Positions 22,911 to 33,170 are shown, counted from the stretch's first letter. The stretch: DNA of 64,000 nt from Oegoconia quadripuncta (GCA_949316235.1 OX438751.1:19282801-19346800), one strand, 5' to 3'. Numbers and translations are program-made. Notes: generated by a model not told the origin, from the letters alone.

Positions 22911-23499
22911 GTCACTCAAATAACTAATCTAGAATAAATTATGGCTGCGAAAAGTTCTATAATACAGGTCTTAGAATATAGCAAAGTAATGATAAAGGTT
23001 TGTATTTCATTTTCATTTTCACCGAAACCTGTATTTAAAAAAAACTATAGAGAAAACCTTTGATACATTTCACTAGATATCTATTAGTCATTTCTAATAA
23101 TCGTGTTTTTCGGTGAATAATATCTCTTACAAAAATTGAACCTTATTCGGTTTTCAAATTTGCCAATTCTCAATTTCGGTATCTACATAAGTATAGACAC
23201 CATAGCCAAATGCTCATACATAACAGATCTTTATAGTTACTCTACAGACAAATGACACATACCAATAAAAATCTTTATCTGCGACCTTATTCCTTTTCGC
23301 AAATCCAATAAAACTTACTGGATCGTTCCGCTCGTGTGTAACCAATAGTGTCGGAGCTTTACGGCGGAGTATAGTGGCGCGTTTACAGCTTCGTCTGTTT
23401 AAACTATTCGATTATATAACTTTACATAATCGCATTCACTGACAATGTTGACTTTAAGAACGTAAAGAAAACAAGAAAAATAATAATAGCAGTTTCATT
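22911..23499. other. No gene recognised
   Basis: Unassigned. Confidence 0.4.
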
Positions 23500-23692
23500 T
23501 ATATAAAAAAACAGACAGCATATCTTTGTATTTAGCGGGCGCCATGTTGAATTTTTTACAATAACATGTTTTCTGTGATACTCTGGGAATCAACACGAAT
23601 TTAAAAACATCTTACTCTTATGTAATATGGAAATCTACACACGAAAAACATTACCCTTCTTCCTGGAGCAGTCGAGTTATTATTGTTCGTCC
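23500..23692 (-). repeat. Repeat G
   Basis: Reverse orientation: ACAGACAGCATATCTTTGTA, GCGCCATGTTGAATTTTTTA, and ACGAAAAACATTACCCTTCT. Confidence 0.65.
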
Positions 23693-23827
23693 ACCATGCG
23701 ACAATTGCAAGCCGAATCACGTACTTCACGCATTGCCTTGTTACTAGCGCGATTGTGTAAACGCGCTGTCTCTGTAACACAATACGCGTGAGTTTCAGGA
23801 GGCTAGTTGCCCGCGCGCACCACAACA

Positions 23828-23961
23828 ATGAGTCATGCGCCGCGTGGCGAATCCAGGTCACGCGCGGCCTCGGGGAAGGCCGCCGCTCGCCGCGACTCAC
23901 CAGTGCCACTGGACTCCCCTGGACGGTCAGCAAAGGTCGCTGAACACTTAAAATTGAAACG
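23828..23961 (+). CDS. Candidate first coding exon of a host gene
   Basis: Not identified. A CpG-rich patch (about 23740-23940) contains ATG at 23828 in the strong insect start context ACAACAATGA. The frame reads MSHAPRGESRSRAASGKAAA and continues RRDSPVPLDSPGRSAKVAEH to LKLKR. It then meets GTATAT (donor at 23962), beyond which the sequence turns AT-rich and the translation becomes F/I/K-rich noise. The 45-residue product is basic and rich in S, R and P, so probably a disordered N-terminus. The exon would end in phase 2. An earlier donor, AAG|GTCGCT at 23936, is the alternative. Supported by composition and signals only. Confidence 0.4.
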
Positions 23962-24229
23962 GTATATTTTTTTAATATTTTTTAAAAAGAAAGCTTATAT
24001 TTTGGATACCAATGACACGATATAAGTAGGGTTGGCGATCGCAGATTTTTTGGTGATGTCGCTGCTGTCATCATTTTGTCTATAGGTAAGTGACAGATGG
24101 ATTCTATTATTCTCTGCTTTATGACAATTGACCATAAGGCATGAAAATGATATTGGTTATTGATCATTTAGATCGATATGCAGTGTTTGACAACTGACGC
24201 TCATTGGGACAAACATTTGAGCAGATATA

Positions 24230-24590
24230 CTTTTTTGATACGCTTGGTATGGCAGAAGAATAATAGAAATAGAATTAATGCAGTGGAAATGAGATCAGTG
24301 AGAAGTAAAATCAGGAATAGTGTAATTAGGGAGTTATACAGTGTGAAAGGAGACTTAGTGACAAAGATTGAAAAGGGTATATGCTCAGACGGTTTGGACA
24401 TATGGATAGGATGAATTAAAGAAAGCTAATTAAAGAGATATACGATGCGAATGTGGATGGTAGTGTTAGTAGGGGAAGACTACGGCGACGAACATGTATA
24501 AATAGCATTATGATAATGAATGAAGCAAAAGAGGTACGTCAGGATCGTAGCTAGTGGAAGTATGTGTGGTATAACCTACCCCTAACCTTC
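24230..24590 (+). pseudogene. RTE-like LINE reverse transcriptase, C-terminal relic
   Basis: The translation shows VEMRSVRSKIRNSVIREL, then LVTKIEKG, then after a frameshift FGHMDRMN and IKEIYDANVDG, followed by a GRLRRRTCIN-like stretch. This order (VEMR, R..R..VIRE, GHxxRM, GRPR) is the C-terminal region of RTE-type insect LINEs. Frameshifts and stops make it dead. Confidence 0.65.
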
Positions 24591-25019
24591 AAAATATCAC
24601 TTCTATGGGTCGAATCTGCAAAAGTCGTGGCGAACATTACGTTACCTAAATTTTCCGAACCATTTGGAGATTTTAAAATTGTTATAATAATATTGTGTCA
24701 CTTTCAGCAGTGACGAAGATTTGGTGTTGTATAGGTTGTTGCTGATTGTACATGTTCCAGAGACGCTGTCTTCAAAGCAAGTATGAGTATAGACACGTAG
24801 AAAGTTCCATTACGTGGCGCGAGCAATAAGTGAATTTTATGAACGTGTATAAAGCTCATCGCTGTTGTTTTATTCTGAATATTTAAGTTTCGATCTGTGC
24901 TAGTCCCTATGTCAATACTTTTAGCTAGGCACTTACCAACCAAAAGTGTGTCTAAAATTTGATGGTTTTTATTAATAAGACCACATCATAATTATCAGCC
25001 GACAGGTCGACAACGATCA
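24591..25019. other. No gene recognised
   Basis: A 79-codon minus frame at 24704-24943 has no recognised motif and is treated as chance. Confidence 0.4.
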
Positions 25020-25625
25020 GTCCTGCGCTGCCCGCATCCAGCGGAAGACCCCCCACGAGGTGGACCGACGAGAGCTATGCTCTTGTCGGTGGAGTCCTTT
25101 CCACACTTCTCTACATTCCGCCTTTTCTTTGACTTCCTGATACAAAATCAAATCAAATATATACATTGAAACATAGAGTCTACATAATAATACTGAATTG
25201 CAACTGTAACACCAGTGCCTGAACTAGGAAAATCCTGTGTTTCAGGCGAAGCTAGGGCTTCTTTATCTTAACATAATATAACCATATATAGGTACAAACT
25301 AAATATCTATAAATAAAGTAGGCATACAGAATAAGTCTATGCTTAAAGGATACTTCAAGACAGTCATTAACTTCTCTGTATCCTCGTAGGACAAATATTT
25401 AAGTAAATTTTGCAGTATGTTGTTAAGGGAGTGGATAAAGTTATTTACATTTTTAAAACAAAGGTGTCTATATTCCGCTAATATGGCAGTAACTGAACCT
25501 ATTTTGATTTGCAATCGATTACAGTCATGTATGTTGTTGTATCGATACGACATGGCATTTACTTTTTCCATTACTTGAATCATGAATGTTCTTCTAGGCC
25601 TTCCTCTCCTCCTCTCCATTTCACT
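25020..25625 (-). pseudogene. LINE-W reverse transcriptase C-terminus, split by an insertion
   Basis: On the minus strand, 25625-25544 encodes ERRRGRPRRTFMIQVMEKVN up to MSYR. The continuation, QEVKEKAECREVWKGLHRQE and HSS, resumes at 25143-25060. The two parts fit in one frame if the 25144-25543 insert and one GATAC copy are ignored. The usual stop after HSS is lost in this copy. Confidence 0.75.
25144..25543 (-). mobile_element. LINE-like insertion into LINE-W with 5-bp TSD
   Basis: The flanks on both sides are GATAC (25139-25143 and 25544-25548). On the minus strand the insert starts with an open frame of about 78 codons (NNIHDCNRLQIKIGS...), then a noncoding part with CCTGAAACACAGG and CAGGCACTGGTGTTAC, and ends in ATTTGATTTGATTTT. 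This fits a 5'-truncated retroelement. Its coding part was not recognised. Confidence 0.65.
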
Positions 25626-25687
25626 TTTTCTTCAATAAGACTATATGTATTTAAAAATCTTGGATTTTCCAGATTCAAGACGAATCT

Positions 25688-25979
25688 AACATTGGGTTTA
25701 CGATTTGGAGGTCGCGGGTTCGATCCCCAACGGGGTACATGTTTAAGTACTCGGTTTGGTTGGTGGTAGGGCGTTTTAAAAGTCCGCCTGGTTAACTATC
25801 ACCATCTTATCTAAATCTGCCGCCAAGTAGCAATGTTAATGCATTGTTGTGTTCCGGTTCAGTCCTCCAAATGTGTTGGGGTTTTCGGGTCAGTACGCTT
25901 CTACCTTTGACCTCATCTTCACTTAACATCAGGTGTAATTGAGGTCAAGTACAAGCCCGTCGTGCATTACAAAAAAAAA
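25688..25979 (+). repeat. SINE-C
   Basis: Begins ACATTGGGTTTACGATTTGG, has the B box GCGGGTTCGATCCCC and ends CGTCGTGCAT plus As. It carries a short internal deletion around CCGGTTCAGTCC. Confidence 0.8.
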
Positions 25980-26511
25980 ATATAGCCGATAAATATTACC
26001 CTCCCTGAAATCCTCAGAGTAATTTTGGCACTCCACACTATGCTTAGTAATATAACTACATTTAGTTCTGTTACTAAGCGCAATATTACGAAATTGTTTA
26101 TTATGGTCACACAAAATTGTCTGATCGTTAATCCATCTCTCTGAGGGATAACATTCGCCAAACACAAGTATATCTCGACTAAATTACGGCTCAGACGGCA
26201 CTGCGTGTCTGATAAATAGGGACATTTTGAGACGTGCCTATTCCACATAGTGTGGGTTTTGCTAGAAATTAGGGACACGAGAAATTATTACGTGCTGAAA
26301 GGATGATCATGTCTTTTCTAATTTGTTTTACACATAATTATATTGGTTGACAACAGGCAAGCGTGGTGAATATAAACTTCGATCGAACTAGAGTTGACAT
26401 TTGAGATATAAAAATAGCACCTCAAATTTCAACTCAAGTTCGATCTCAATCTGATCGCTTTATTAATTCCACCTTTCGTTTCCATTTGTATGCGTTTAAC
26501 AAACATAGGAG
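25980..26511. other. No gene recognised
   Basis: Two overlapping minus-strand frames (25929-26278) partly lie in SINE-C and have no motif. Confidence 0.4.
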
Positions 26512-26745
26512 CAGTGGTGTGCCCTCCAATACAGGCAAAAAGGCAGTGCCTACCATAGAAAATTGTAAGCTTTCCTTGAAATGCATTGTCGAGACAGCTG
26601 CATAATAATGTGAACAGAAATATTCTAAACAGTTACAAAGATTGCTATAAGAGTAGGTTATTATTTTGTACTTGAATTTTTCCCCATTTAATAGCAAATT
26701 TTATAATTATGTCTACCCTGTGACAGAACGCTGTCCACGCCACTG
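26512..26745 (-). mobile_element. hAT-type MITE (family L), copy 2
   Basis: The ends are CAGTGGTGTGCC and its inverse CCACGCCACTG. The 8-bp flanks CATAGGAG (26504-26511) and CATTGGAG (26746-26753) match at 7 of 8 positions. Interior blocks are reverse complements of copy 1. The element is about 234 bp. Confidence 0.8.
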
Positions 26746-26818
26746 CATTGGAGTCACACAGTGGTTTACCAAATTATCGTGATATCTCTATACAGAGATG
26801 ATTGGAAAACTGTACTCT

Positions 26819-28211
26819 GATAATCAAAATCAAAATCATCAAAATCAAAAAATGCTTTATTTTGTAGGTACACAGGGTACACTTAAAATAGTCAGATTTT
26901 ACATTTTTAAAGCTACTGCTTGTTCAAAAGGCAATTTTCCCCTGAGAAGAACAAGCAAGAAACTCGAGAGGTCGCTTTTTTTAAAAAAAGGTTTTTATAT
27001 TACAAAATTATTAATTATTATTTTATGTTATAATATTTCATTATTAATTGTGAAATAGCCTGGTTATGCGAACGGGCTGGTTATGTCCATGATTGTTTAT
27101 CTTCTAAATAATCTGATATTTTATAATATGCTTTCTTAATAAGTTTCTGTTTTATAGTATCTTTAAATTTATTGAAAGGAAGATTTTGTATATCAACAGG
27201 AACTTTATTGAAAAAGCGTATACATAACCCTTTGAATGAATTACTGACTTTGTGGAGGCGACTTATGTGACCTGCAAGTTTATCTTTATTTCTTGTATTG
27301 ACATCATGTTTATCACTATTTTTCCTAAATGATGTTATATTTTTTTTTACATATATTAGATTTTCAAAGATGTACTGTGACGAAAAGGTTAGAATATTAT
27401 ACTCTTTAAATCTATCTCTAAGTGACACTGCAGGTCTCAATTGATAAATTGCGCGAACGGCTCGTTTTTGTAAAACAAAGATTGTATTTATATCCGCGGC
27501 ATTTCCCCACAGCAAGATACCGTAAGACATCAGGCTATGGAAATAACTAAAATATACTAATCTAGCAGTATTTACGTCCGATATTTGTCTAATTTTTTTG
27601 ACTGCATACGCTGCAGAGCTGAGCTTCTTCGCCAATTTATGGATATGAGGACCCCATTGTAATTTGGCGTCCAAAGTAATGCCCAAAAATACAGTGGACT
27701 CAACAAGGTCTAGAGTGACATTTTTTATCATTATATTTGTGGGCACCTCCCTGACATTAGGCAGTACAAATTTAACACATTTAGTTTTTTTTTCATTCAG
27801 TAACAAATTATTTGCCGTAAACCATTCTACTATTTGAGAAATAGCGTTGTTCACGTCGTCATAATTTAATTTTAGTCTATTTACTTTAAACAATACAGAG
27901 GTATCGTCAGCAAACAATACTATTTCATGTTTATTCTTTACAAGGTTTGGCAAGTCATTTATGTAAACCAAAAACAAAAATGGTCCGAGAATGGAGCCTT
28001 GTGGGACGCCCATACAGACTGTCGACCCTGACGATGTATTGCCACTGATATCAACCCTCTGAACTCGGTTACTCAAATAAGAATTCAGAAGGTCGAGAGC
28101 TCGGCCGGTTACACCATAATGACGTAATTTCCTGATTAAAGTGTCGTGATGAACGCAATCAAAGGCCTTGGACAAGTCGCAAAATACTCCTATTGCATCC
28201 TTAGATATCAA
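26819..28211 (-). mobile_element. Non-LTR retrotransposon, 5'-truncated
   Basis: On the minus strand: RT coding 28211-27081, a 3' UTR of about 250 bp containing CTTGCTTGTTCTTCTCAGGG, and a tail of TTTTGATT units at 26845-26819. The same UTR end recurs on the plus strand at 33171-33332. It starts inside the RT domain, right after a TAA codon, as is typical for incomplete target-primed reverse transcription. Confidence 0.85.
27081..28211 (-). CDS. Non-LTR reverse transcriptase, C-terminal part
   Basis: RNA-directed DNA polymerase that would copy element RNA at a nicked target. The 376-codon frame is uninterrupted. Motif A is FCDLSKAFD (about residues 10-18) with one catalytic Asp. The GVPQGSILGP block is at 68-77, the active site FADD at 100-103, and a thumb region with NEKKTKCVKF and FLGITLD follows. 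The C-terminal region includes LRPAVSLRDRFKEYNIL. Fingers, endonuclease and ORF1 are absent. The first codon, at 28211, is TTG with a stop just upstream, so this is a truncated product rather than a gene with a start. Family: Jockey/CR1-like group, exact clade undetermined. The undamaged frame suggests recent insertion. Confidence 0.9.
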   Translation of the reverse strand: MISKDAIGVFCDLSKAFDCVHHDTLIRKLRHYGVTGRALDLLNSYLSNRVQRVDISGNTSSGSTVCMGVPQGSILGPFLFLVYINDLPNLVKNKHEIVLFADDTSVLFKVNRLKLNYDDVNNAISQIVEWFTANNLLLNEKKTKCVKFVLPNVREVPTNIMIKNVTLDLVESTVFLGITLDAKLQWGPHIHKLAKKLSSAAYAVKKIRQISDVNTARLVYFSYFHSLMSYGILLWGNAADINTIFVLQKRAVRAIYQLRPAVSLRDRFKEYNILTFSSQYIFENLIYVKKNITSFRKNSDKHDVNTRNKDKLAGHISRLHKVSNSFKGLCIRFFNKVPVDIQNLPFNKFKDTIKQKLIKKAYYKISDYLEDKQSWT

Positions 28212-30689
28212 TTACATTTTAATACTTATTCAATAAAATATCAATTTGTCTTTGAGAAATATTTGGTACGTAAGTAATCACAGCGAGAAATTATGCTCGA
28301 TTGTTTTCAGACCATTGAAATTATAACATCTGCATTCGACGTCTTAATGGACACATTCCTTATAAATTACGTTAATTTACGACATGATATTATGAGACCG
28401 TCTGAGTAATAAACATGGTGGTATAAATCAATCTGATTAACAATCAACAAATATTCGACTGTGTACTCTGTGGGCACTGTGCAAGAAAAATGTCAAACGA
28501 ACAAAGGCTTGTTAAAAGTGGACTGCGTGAAATTAACTTTTGGCATCTTAAATTATTTTTACAGCTAGATATGAAACTTATTTCAAACCGTGAAATGGAT
28601 GGCAATGGCAGGGCGCATTCTTGGCTGGCAGTTGACACGGCAGGTGTCTCTCACACGGCTAATTGTCAGTATAATAATATCAACAGATGCGTTTCACCAC
28701 TCACCGACCTTAACAAGCATTTAGTGAATAATAAAAATACCTGAGTACTTCCTAATGTCCACGATGTCATTGACTCTTGATAGGCACGATGTCGTTACTC
28801 GTTCATTTTTAAATAAGTGAGTTTTTTTTATAGACGCACATTAACAGTTTTCAGTAGGTATAGGTTACGATTTATATGGAACTTGCTATGTAAACAAAAG
28901 ACGATCTCAGATCTCTCTCGTACCTAGTTGTTTTTTACTTTCGGTATTTTATTATTCGATATGGTTTGATTTAAGTAAAGGAGTAAGTAAGAGCCTTGCC
29001 CATCACTAGTAAATTCATCATTCAGTGACAATTTCAATATGGCGGTTTGTTTACATTGTTAGCGAGTTCCATAAAATTTTATTTTAAGCAATACTTTGGA
29101 TTGGATTGACTCACATAACATTATTACAATGCCATCACTTATTCGCTCGTTCGTTCCAGCTTTTTTATGCTCGCGCGTTTCGCAGCCGGTTCAAACTGGG
29201 ATTACGTCGCGATTTTTTACTTCTTAAGGCTAACAAATTATTGTTTCGTAACATTGGATGATTGAACAAATTGTTTCGTGCAAGATGAAGACGCCTGTAA
29301 TAGTGAAATAATTTACGAAAAATGTAGGAAAAAGCAGGAGAAAAAAATCAGATTAGTTTTAAATCTAAGGAGATAATATTCCTTTTTATTATTGTCTTAT
29401 TTCGAAATTAGATTACGTACTGATTCTATGTAAACCAAAATTTATCATATACAAATTTCATTGCTTTTCACTGGAGGTTCTGCCCTAATAGTCCAGTAAG
29501 GATACACTTTTATCTTCCTATAACCTTAAAGACCGTGATTTTTTGCACATGGATATATTACCTGTCTGTGATATAATAAAAATGTTTACTAATAAATCGG
29601 TAGCTTTCTTGCTAAAGCAAGCTACAGAATTTTTATTCTATTGCTGATGGGTACTCTATCATTCTACAAAAAATCAGGAACTAAGATCATAGTAAGTTAC
29701 ACCACAAAAATTACGTATTTTTACTGAGCTATAATCACTTCATTGGACAGGCGACTGACCGCAATAACGCTGCCTGGTGGAATTGGAACTCACAGAAATA
29801 TATTTTGAAGGCACTGTTCACTTCACCAATCAGTTGTCAAACTTTGGTTGCCTTTTACATTCTTTGTTTGAAATTTCATATGCAATGCAATATCTTTTGC
29901 AAGGTTTGTGCACGAGATATATTGCCGGCATAATTTAACCTCGCTCTTGTACATAAACGAGGTGTGCCTGTCATCAGCTCCTGACACCCGGCGCTGGCCA
30001 TCCGTCCACCACGTTACATTGTCACCAACATCATAAATATGTTCTATAAACTACATTATTAATGTAGCAGATTTCATGACCTAAATAAAGAGCCATGGTA
30101 GGTATAGACTTCGGATAATTTTGTAGAGATCATCTTGAAAGCGTATTTTGAAATAAACCGAAGTGCAATGCAACTTGATTTGCATTGAAAATCACACCTG
30201 TTATGAGCACAATTGAATCACCAGGTGGTACCAAATCCTTTTATCAATTTTTGCGAAGGTAATAATCGTCCATATACCATATAAAACCTTTTTTTAATAT
30301 GACTAGTATGTACTCTCTTGGTTACTGCAGCAAACAAATACGTCATTATACCAAATAACAATTATTGTGCCTTATGTAGTGGCTTAACGATTGTTTTTGA
30401 CTAAAAACAACCAGTATGACTGCTCATACCTTTCGTAGCTCGAAGCCAGTCGTATGAAAATGCCAGTTACCTATCGAAAGACGTAGCAGGACGACGACGG
30501 AGTGCATTATCTGCATGAGGCAAATAAAAAAGATTGTTTTCATGTCGTTCAAGTGGGTGAAAGAGATTGGGATGAGGACTGATATGCATGCGTTATTTGG
30601 AGTCAAAAGTGAAGAAGTATGGGGTGTAGCGACTTTATACTTGACTCGACCTTTAGAAAACAAACTTGTTTATGCGTCTATGAAGTCGC
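28212..30689. other. No gene recognised
   Basis: The longest stretch without assigned repeats. Frames at 28490-28744 and 30515-30820 show no motif. A 32-codon frame at 29130 (MPSLIRSFVPAFLCSRVSQP) has a good start context, ACAATG, but no support. It may be host intergenic DNA. Confidence 0.4.
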
Positions 30690-30800
30690 CGCGGGGTTTT
30701 AGTGGGTATCTCTCCCGACAGGGGGGGGGGGGGGGTCCCACATCACCGTCGCGCCGTTCCCCAGGCGAGCGGTACGCGTCACCGCGGAAAAAAAGGGTAT
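30690..30800 (+). repeat. R1-like LINE 3' tail relic with G15 run
   Basis: GGGTTTTAGTGGGTATCTCT, then 15 consecutive Gs at 30721-30735, then TCCCACATCACCGTCGCG and CCCAGGCGAGCGG. The layout matches the insertion tail at 49.75-49.85 kb. Confidence 0.55.
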
Positions 30801-30876
30801 TTTTTATCCCGATAAAGTGAATAGTTCCCGCGGGATAAACAAATTTCCGCAGACGAAGCCGCGGGCGGATAGCTAG
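30801..30876 (+). mobile_element. Helitron 3' fragment
   Basis: Block GATAAAGTGAATAGTTCCCG, then GACGAAGCCGCGGGCGGATAG and CTAG before T. The 5' part is missing. Confidence 0.75.
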
Positions 30877-31186
30877 TGTTTTATAAAAGTAATCTATATC
30901 TCTACTTAAAATTTTCCTTTTTGGGGTTTAAACATGTTTCCATTTGAGTGATGAGTGAAACATAAATCACGCAATGACCACGCGCGGCCCGTAAAACATT
31001 TCTCTCATGAGACTACTTAGCTGTATTGAGGTTATGAAAACAGAAATTGATTTTTTCATAGTTTATGTAATACGTAAATTTTTCCTTAGTTATCATTGTT
31101 TGTGAAGTGCAAAACATTCGCGAAATAAATTCGATGCGTCAAATTGGTAGAAGAAAACGTAACACATATCTATACCTAAATAAACC
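30877..31186. other. No gene recognised
   Basis: AT-rich DNA between the Helitron relic and the left inverted repeat of the recombinase locus. Confidence 0.4.
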
Positions 31187-31201
31187 TTTATAACACATTT
31201 G
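31187..31201 (+). repeat. Left 15-bp inverted repeat of recombinase locus
   Basis: TTTATAACACATTTG. Its exact reverse complement lies at 32993-33007, just past the recombinase stop codon. May mark an element end or a recombination site; function inferred only. Confidence 0.5.
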
Positions 31202-31634
31202 CTCGAAAAGTGGTATTTTTTCTATGAAAAACAGGTTCAAAAAGTGGCGCATTTTGGCCTCGGGCTAAAAAGTAGTACGGTTTTTTTTAAAAAAAATGTC
31301 AAGAAGTTTCGTCTATGGTAATTTTTTTAATCCTAGCAAAGAGTTTTTATTCCGAAAATTGATAAAAATTTTAAAAAATTAAATACTTTGAGAGGTATTT
31401 GTACACTAAAATAAATTATTAATCTTTATTTCAATCAGTTTCGACAAGAAATAACAACCATTTATTTATAATAAGAACACAAAACTTTAATTTCCTAATT
31501 TGTTAGTGGCTGTCTGTACTGGCTGTCTGCAGTATCCTTTGCCTAATTAAAAAAAACGCTTGTGCGCGCGCAGCGCTAATTTGTGAGCAAAAAAAGTAAA
31601 AGTTATTTCGCGCGCTCTGTGAAAATTTGCAAAA

Positions 31635-32944
31635 ATGTCTTCAAGCGACGAGGATTTCATGGAATCTACGCCCCCGGATCTTAAAAACGCGGCGAAACAA
31701 GCTACTTTAAGCCTTCTACCTGAAAAATCAGTTGAGGTGTACTTGCAAGCGTACGAAAATTTCATACTCTGGAAAAAAAACAAAAATGCTCATTCATTTT
31801 CAGAAAGCATTTTTTTAGCCTACTTCATGGAACTCTCACAAAAATATAAGCCGAGCACGTTGTGGAGTCAATATTCAATGCTTAAAAGTGTTGTAAGAAC
31901 GAAACATGGTGTTGATATCAAGCCGTATTCAAATTTGCTGGCTTACCTGAAAAGAAAAGGTGAAGGCTTTACCAGCAAGAAATCTAAAGTATTTGCGGCT
32001 GATGATATTGAGAAATACTTGAAAGAAGCTCCGGATAGCCGATATTTGGCAACAAAGGTCAGTTAAAACTAAATTATTAAACATAATTCCTTTAATTTTC
32101 GTATTTATTTACGATATAACTAGATAAGTACCTACTTCGGTTTTATTTTATACCTACTTACACAGTTTTTGTTTCTTTTCAGGTTGCATTAATATTCGGC
32201 ATAAATGGTGCATGCAGACGTCAAGAGCTGACAAATATAACCACTGATGATGTCGAGGACCATGGGCGAATTCTCCTTGTCCAGATCAAGAACACAAAGA
32301 ATAAAATACCACGCTCATTTACAATACAACAACCTTTTTATGAAATCGTAACGAAATACGCAGCACTCCGTTCCACAAAAGCGAAGACTAATCGATTTTT
32401 TCTAAATTACCAGAATGGTAAATGCACCAGCCAACCCATCGGCCGTAATAAATTTGGAATGATGCCTAAACAAATCGCCACTTTTCTCAACTTACAGAAC
32501 GCACATGAATACACAGGGCACAGTTTTAGAAGGTCCTCGGCTACATTGCTCGCCGATTCAGGAGCGGATATATTGACACTGAAACGCCACGGAGGGTGGC
32601 GTTCCTCCAACGTCGCCGAGGGCTACATTCACGATTCAGTCAGGAATAAAGAAAAAATCAGTTCCTGTATTACAAAAAATATTAATTTGGAGCCGGGCCG
32701 TGCTGACTCTCAACCATCAACGAGCACATACATCCCGCCATCATCTCCGCCGCCGCAGCCACCTCCGCCGCCGCAGCCCTTAACTACAGAGCCAGAGCCC
32801 TATTCTGGTCTCATTTCTCCTACTTTCACTCAGGAGAGTGAGAGGAAGACAGTTAACAGTACGACTATGTTACAAATGCCGACTGGCAACGTAGTACTAC
32901 ATTTTTCAAATTGTTCTGGTTTTTATAACTGTTTTAACAAATAA
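31635..32944 (+). CDS. Tyrosine recombinase, Crypton-like, two exons
   Basis: Would cut and rejoin DNA through a 3'-phosphotyrosine. Exon 1 is 31635-32057 and exon 2 is 32183-32944; the joined frame gives 394 residues with no stop. The ATG has A at -3 (GCAAAAATGT). N-terminal residues about 25-110 form the expected helical core-binding part. The catalytic part is encoded by exon 2: Arg153 in GACRRQEL, a Lys candidate in KNTKNK (177-182), His254 and Arg257 in GHSFRRS, Trp280 in HGGWRSS, Tyr289 in EGYIHDS. The W-to-Y spacing of nine equals that of Cre-type enzymes. Residues about 319-340 are a proline-rich linker, and the tail ends NVVLHFSNC. There is no zinc finger, RT or Helitron domain. Spliceosomal intron and isolation fit Crypton transposons or a domesticated derivative; an integrase from DIRS/Ngaro is less likely because no RT lies nearby. 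A weak ATTAAA follows the stop. Confidence 0.85.
32058..32182 (+). other. Intron of the recombinase gene
   Basis: 125 bp, AAG|GTCAGT to TTTCTTTTCAG|GTT. AT-rich with a good pyrimidine tract. It falls between codons (phase 0). Removing it joins YLATK to VALIFG without a frame change, and reading through it instead gives a stop three codons past the junction. Confidence 0.85.
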
Positions 32945-32992
32945 TTAAAGATTTATTCATTTCAGTAGCCCCATGTTTTATTTATTTCCTCA

Positions 32993-33007
32993 CAAATGTG
33001 TTATAAA
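32993..33007 (-). repeat. Right 15-bp inverted repeat of recombinase locus
   Basis: CAAATGTGTTATAAA, the exact reverse complement of 31187-31201. It lies 48 bases after the recombinase stop codon and just before the hairpin cluster. Confidence 0.5.
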
Positions 33008-33011
33008 ACGT

Positions 33012-33121
33012 CGTGTGACACACGTGCCCATTGATAATTGCAGCCTCAGCTTTTTTTGTAGCCCTCACCTACGGTTCGGGCTAGCAATCAAGCCTCGGCT
33101 GCAATGATCAACTTTGGGCCC
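33012..33121. repeat. Compound hairpin downstream of the recombinase
   Basis: Three inverted structures follow one another. CGTGTG-A-CACACG is at 33012-33024. An imperfect outer stem pairs GCCCATTGATAATTGCAGCC (33026 on) with the reverse of GGCTGCAATGATCAACTTTG-GGC (33097-33119). The inner stem TAGCCC/GGGCTA is at 33059-33064 and 33078-33083. Could be a recombination site, a transcript 3' structure or an element end. Confidence 0.6.
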
Positions 33122-33170
33122 TTATATCACAATGTACTATTTTGTACCTAATATAAAAACCTTTATGTAA

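Noticed and set aside
25299..25619. A single 106-codon minus-strand gene
   Set aside because: It is a chimera of the LINE-W fragment and the inserted element joined at GATAC.
31547..31783. Minus-strand frame opposite recombinase exon 1, and 32407-32610 opposite exon 2
   Set aside because: Shadows of the recombinase coding strand without motifs.
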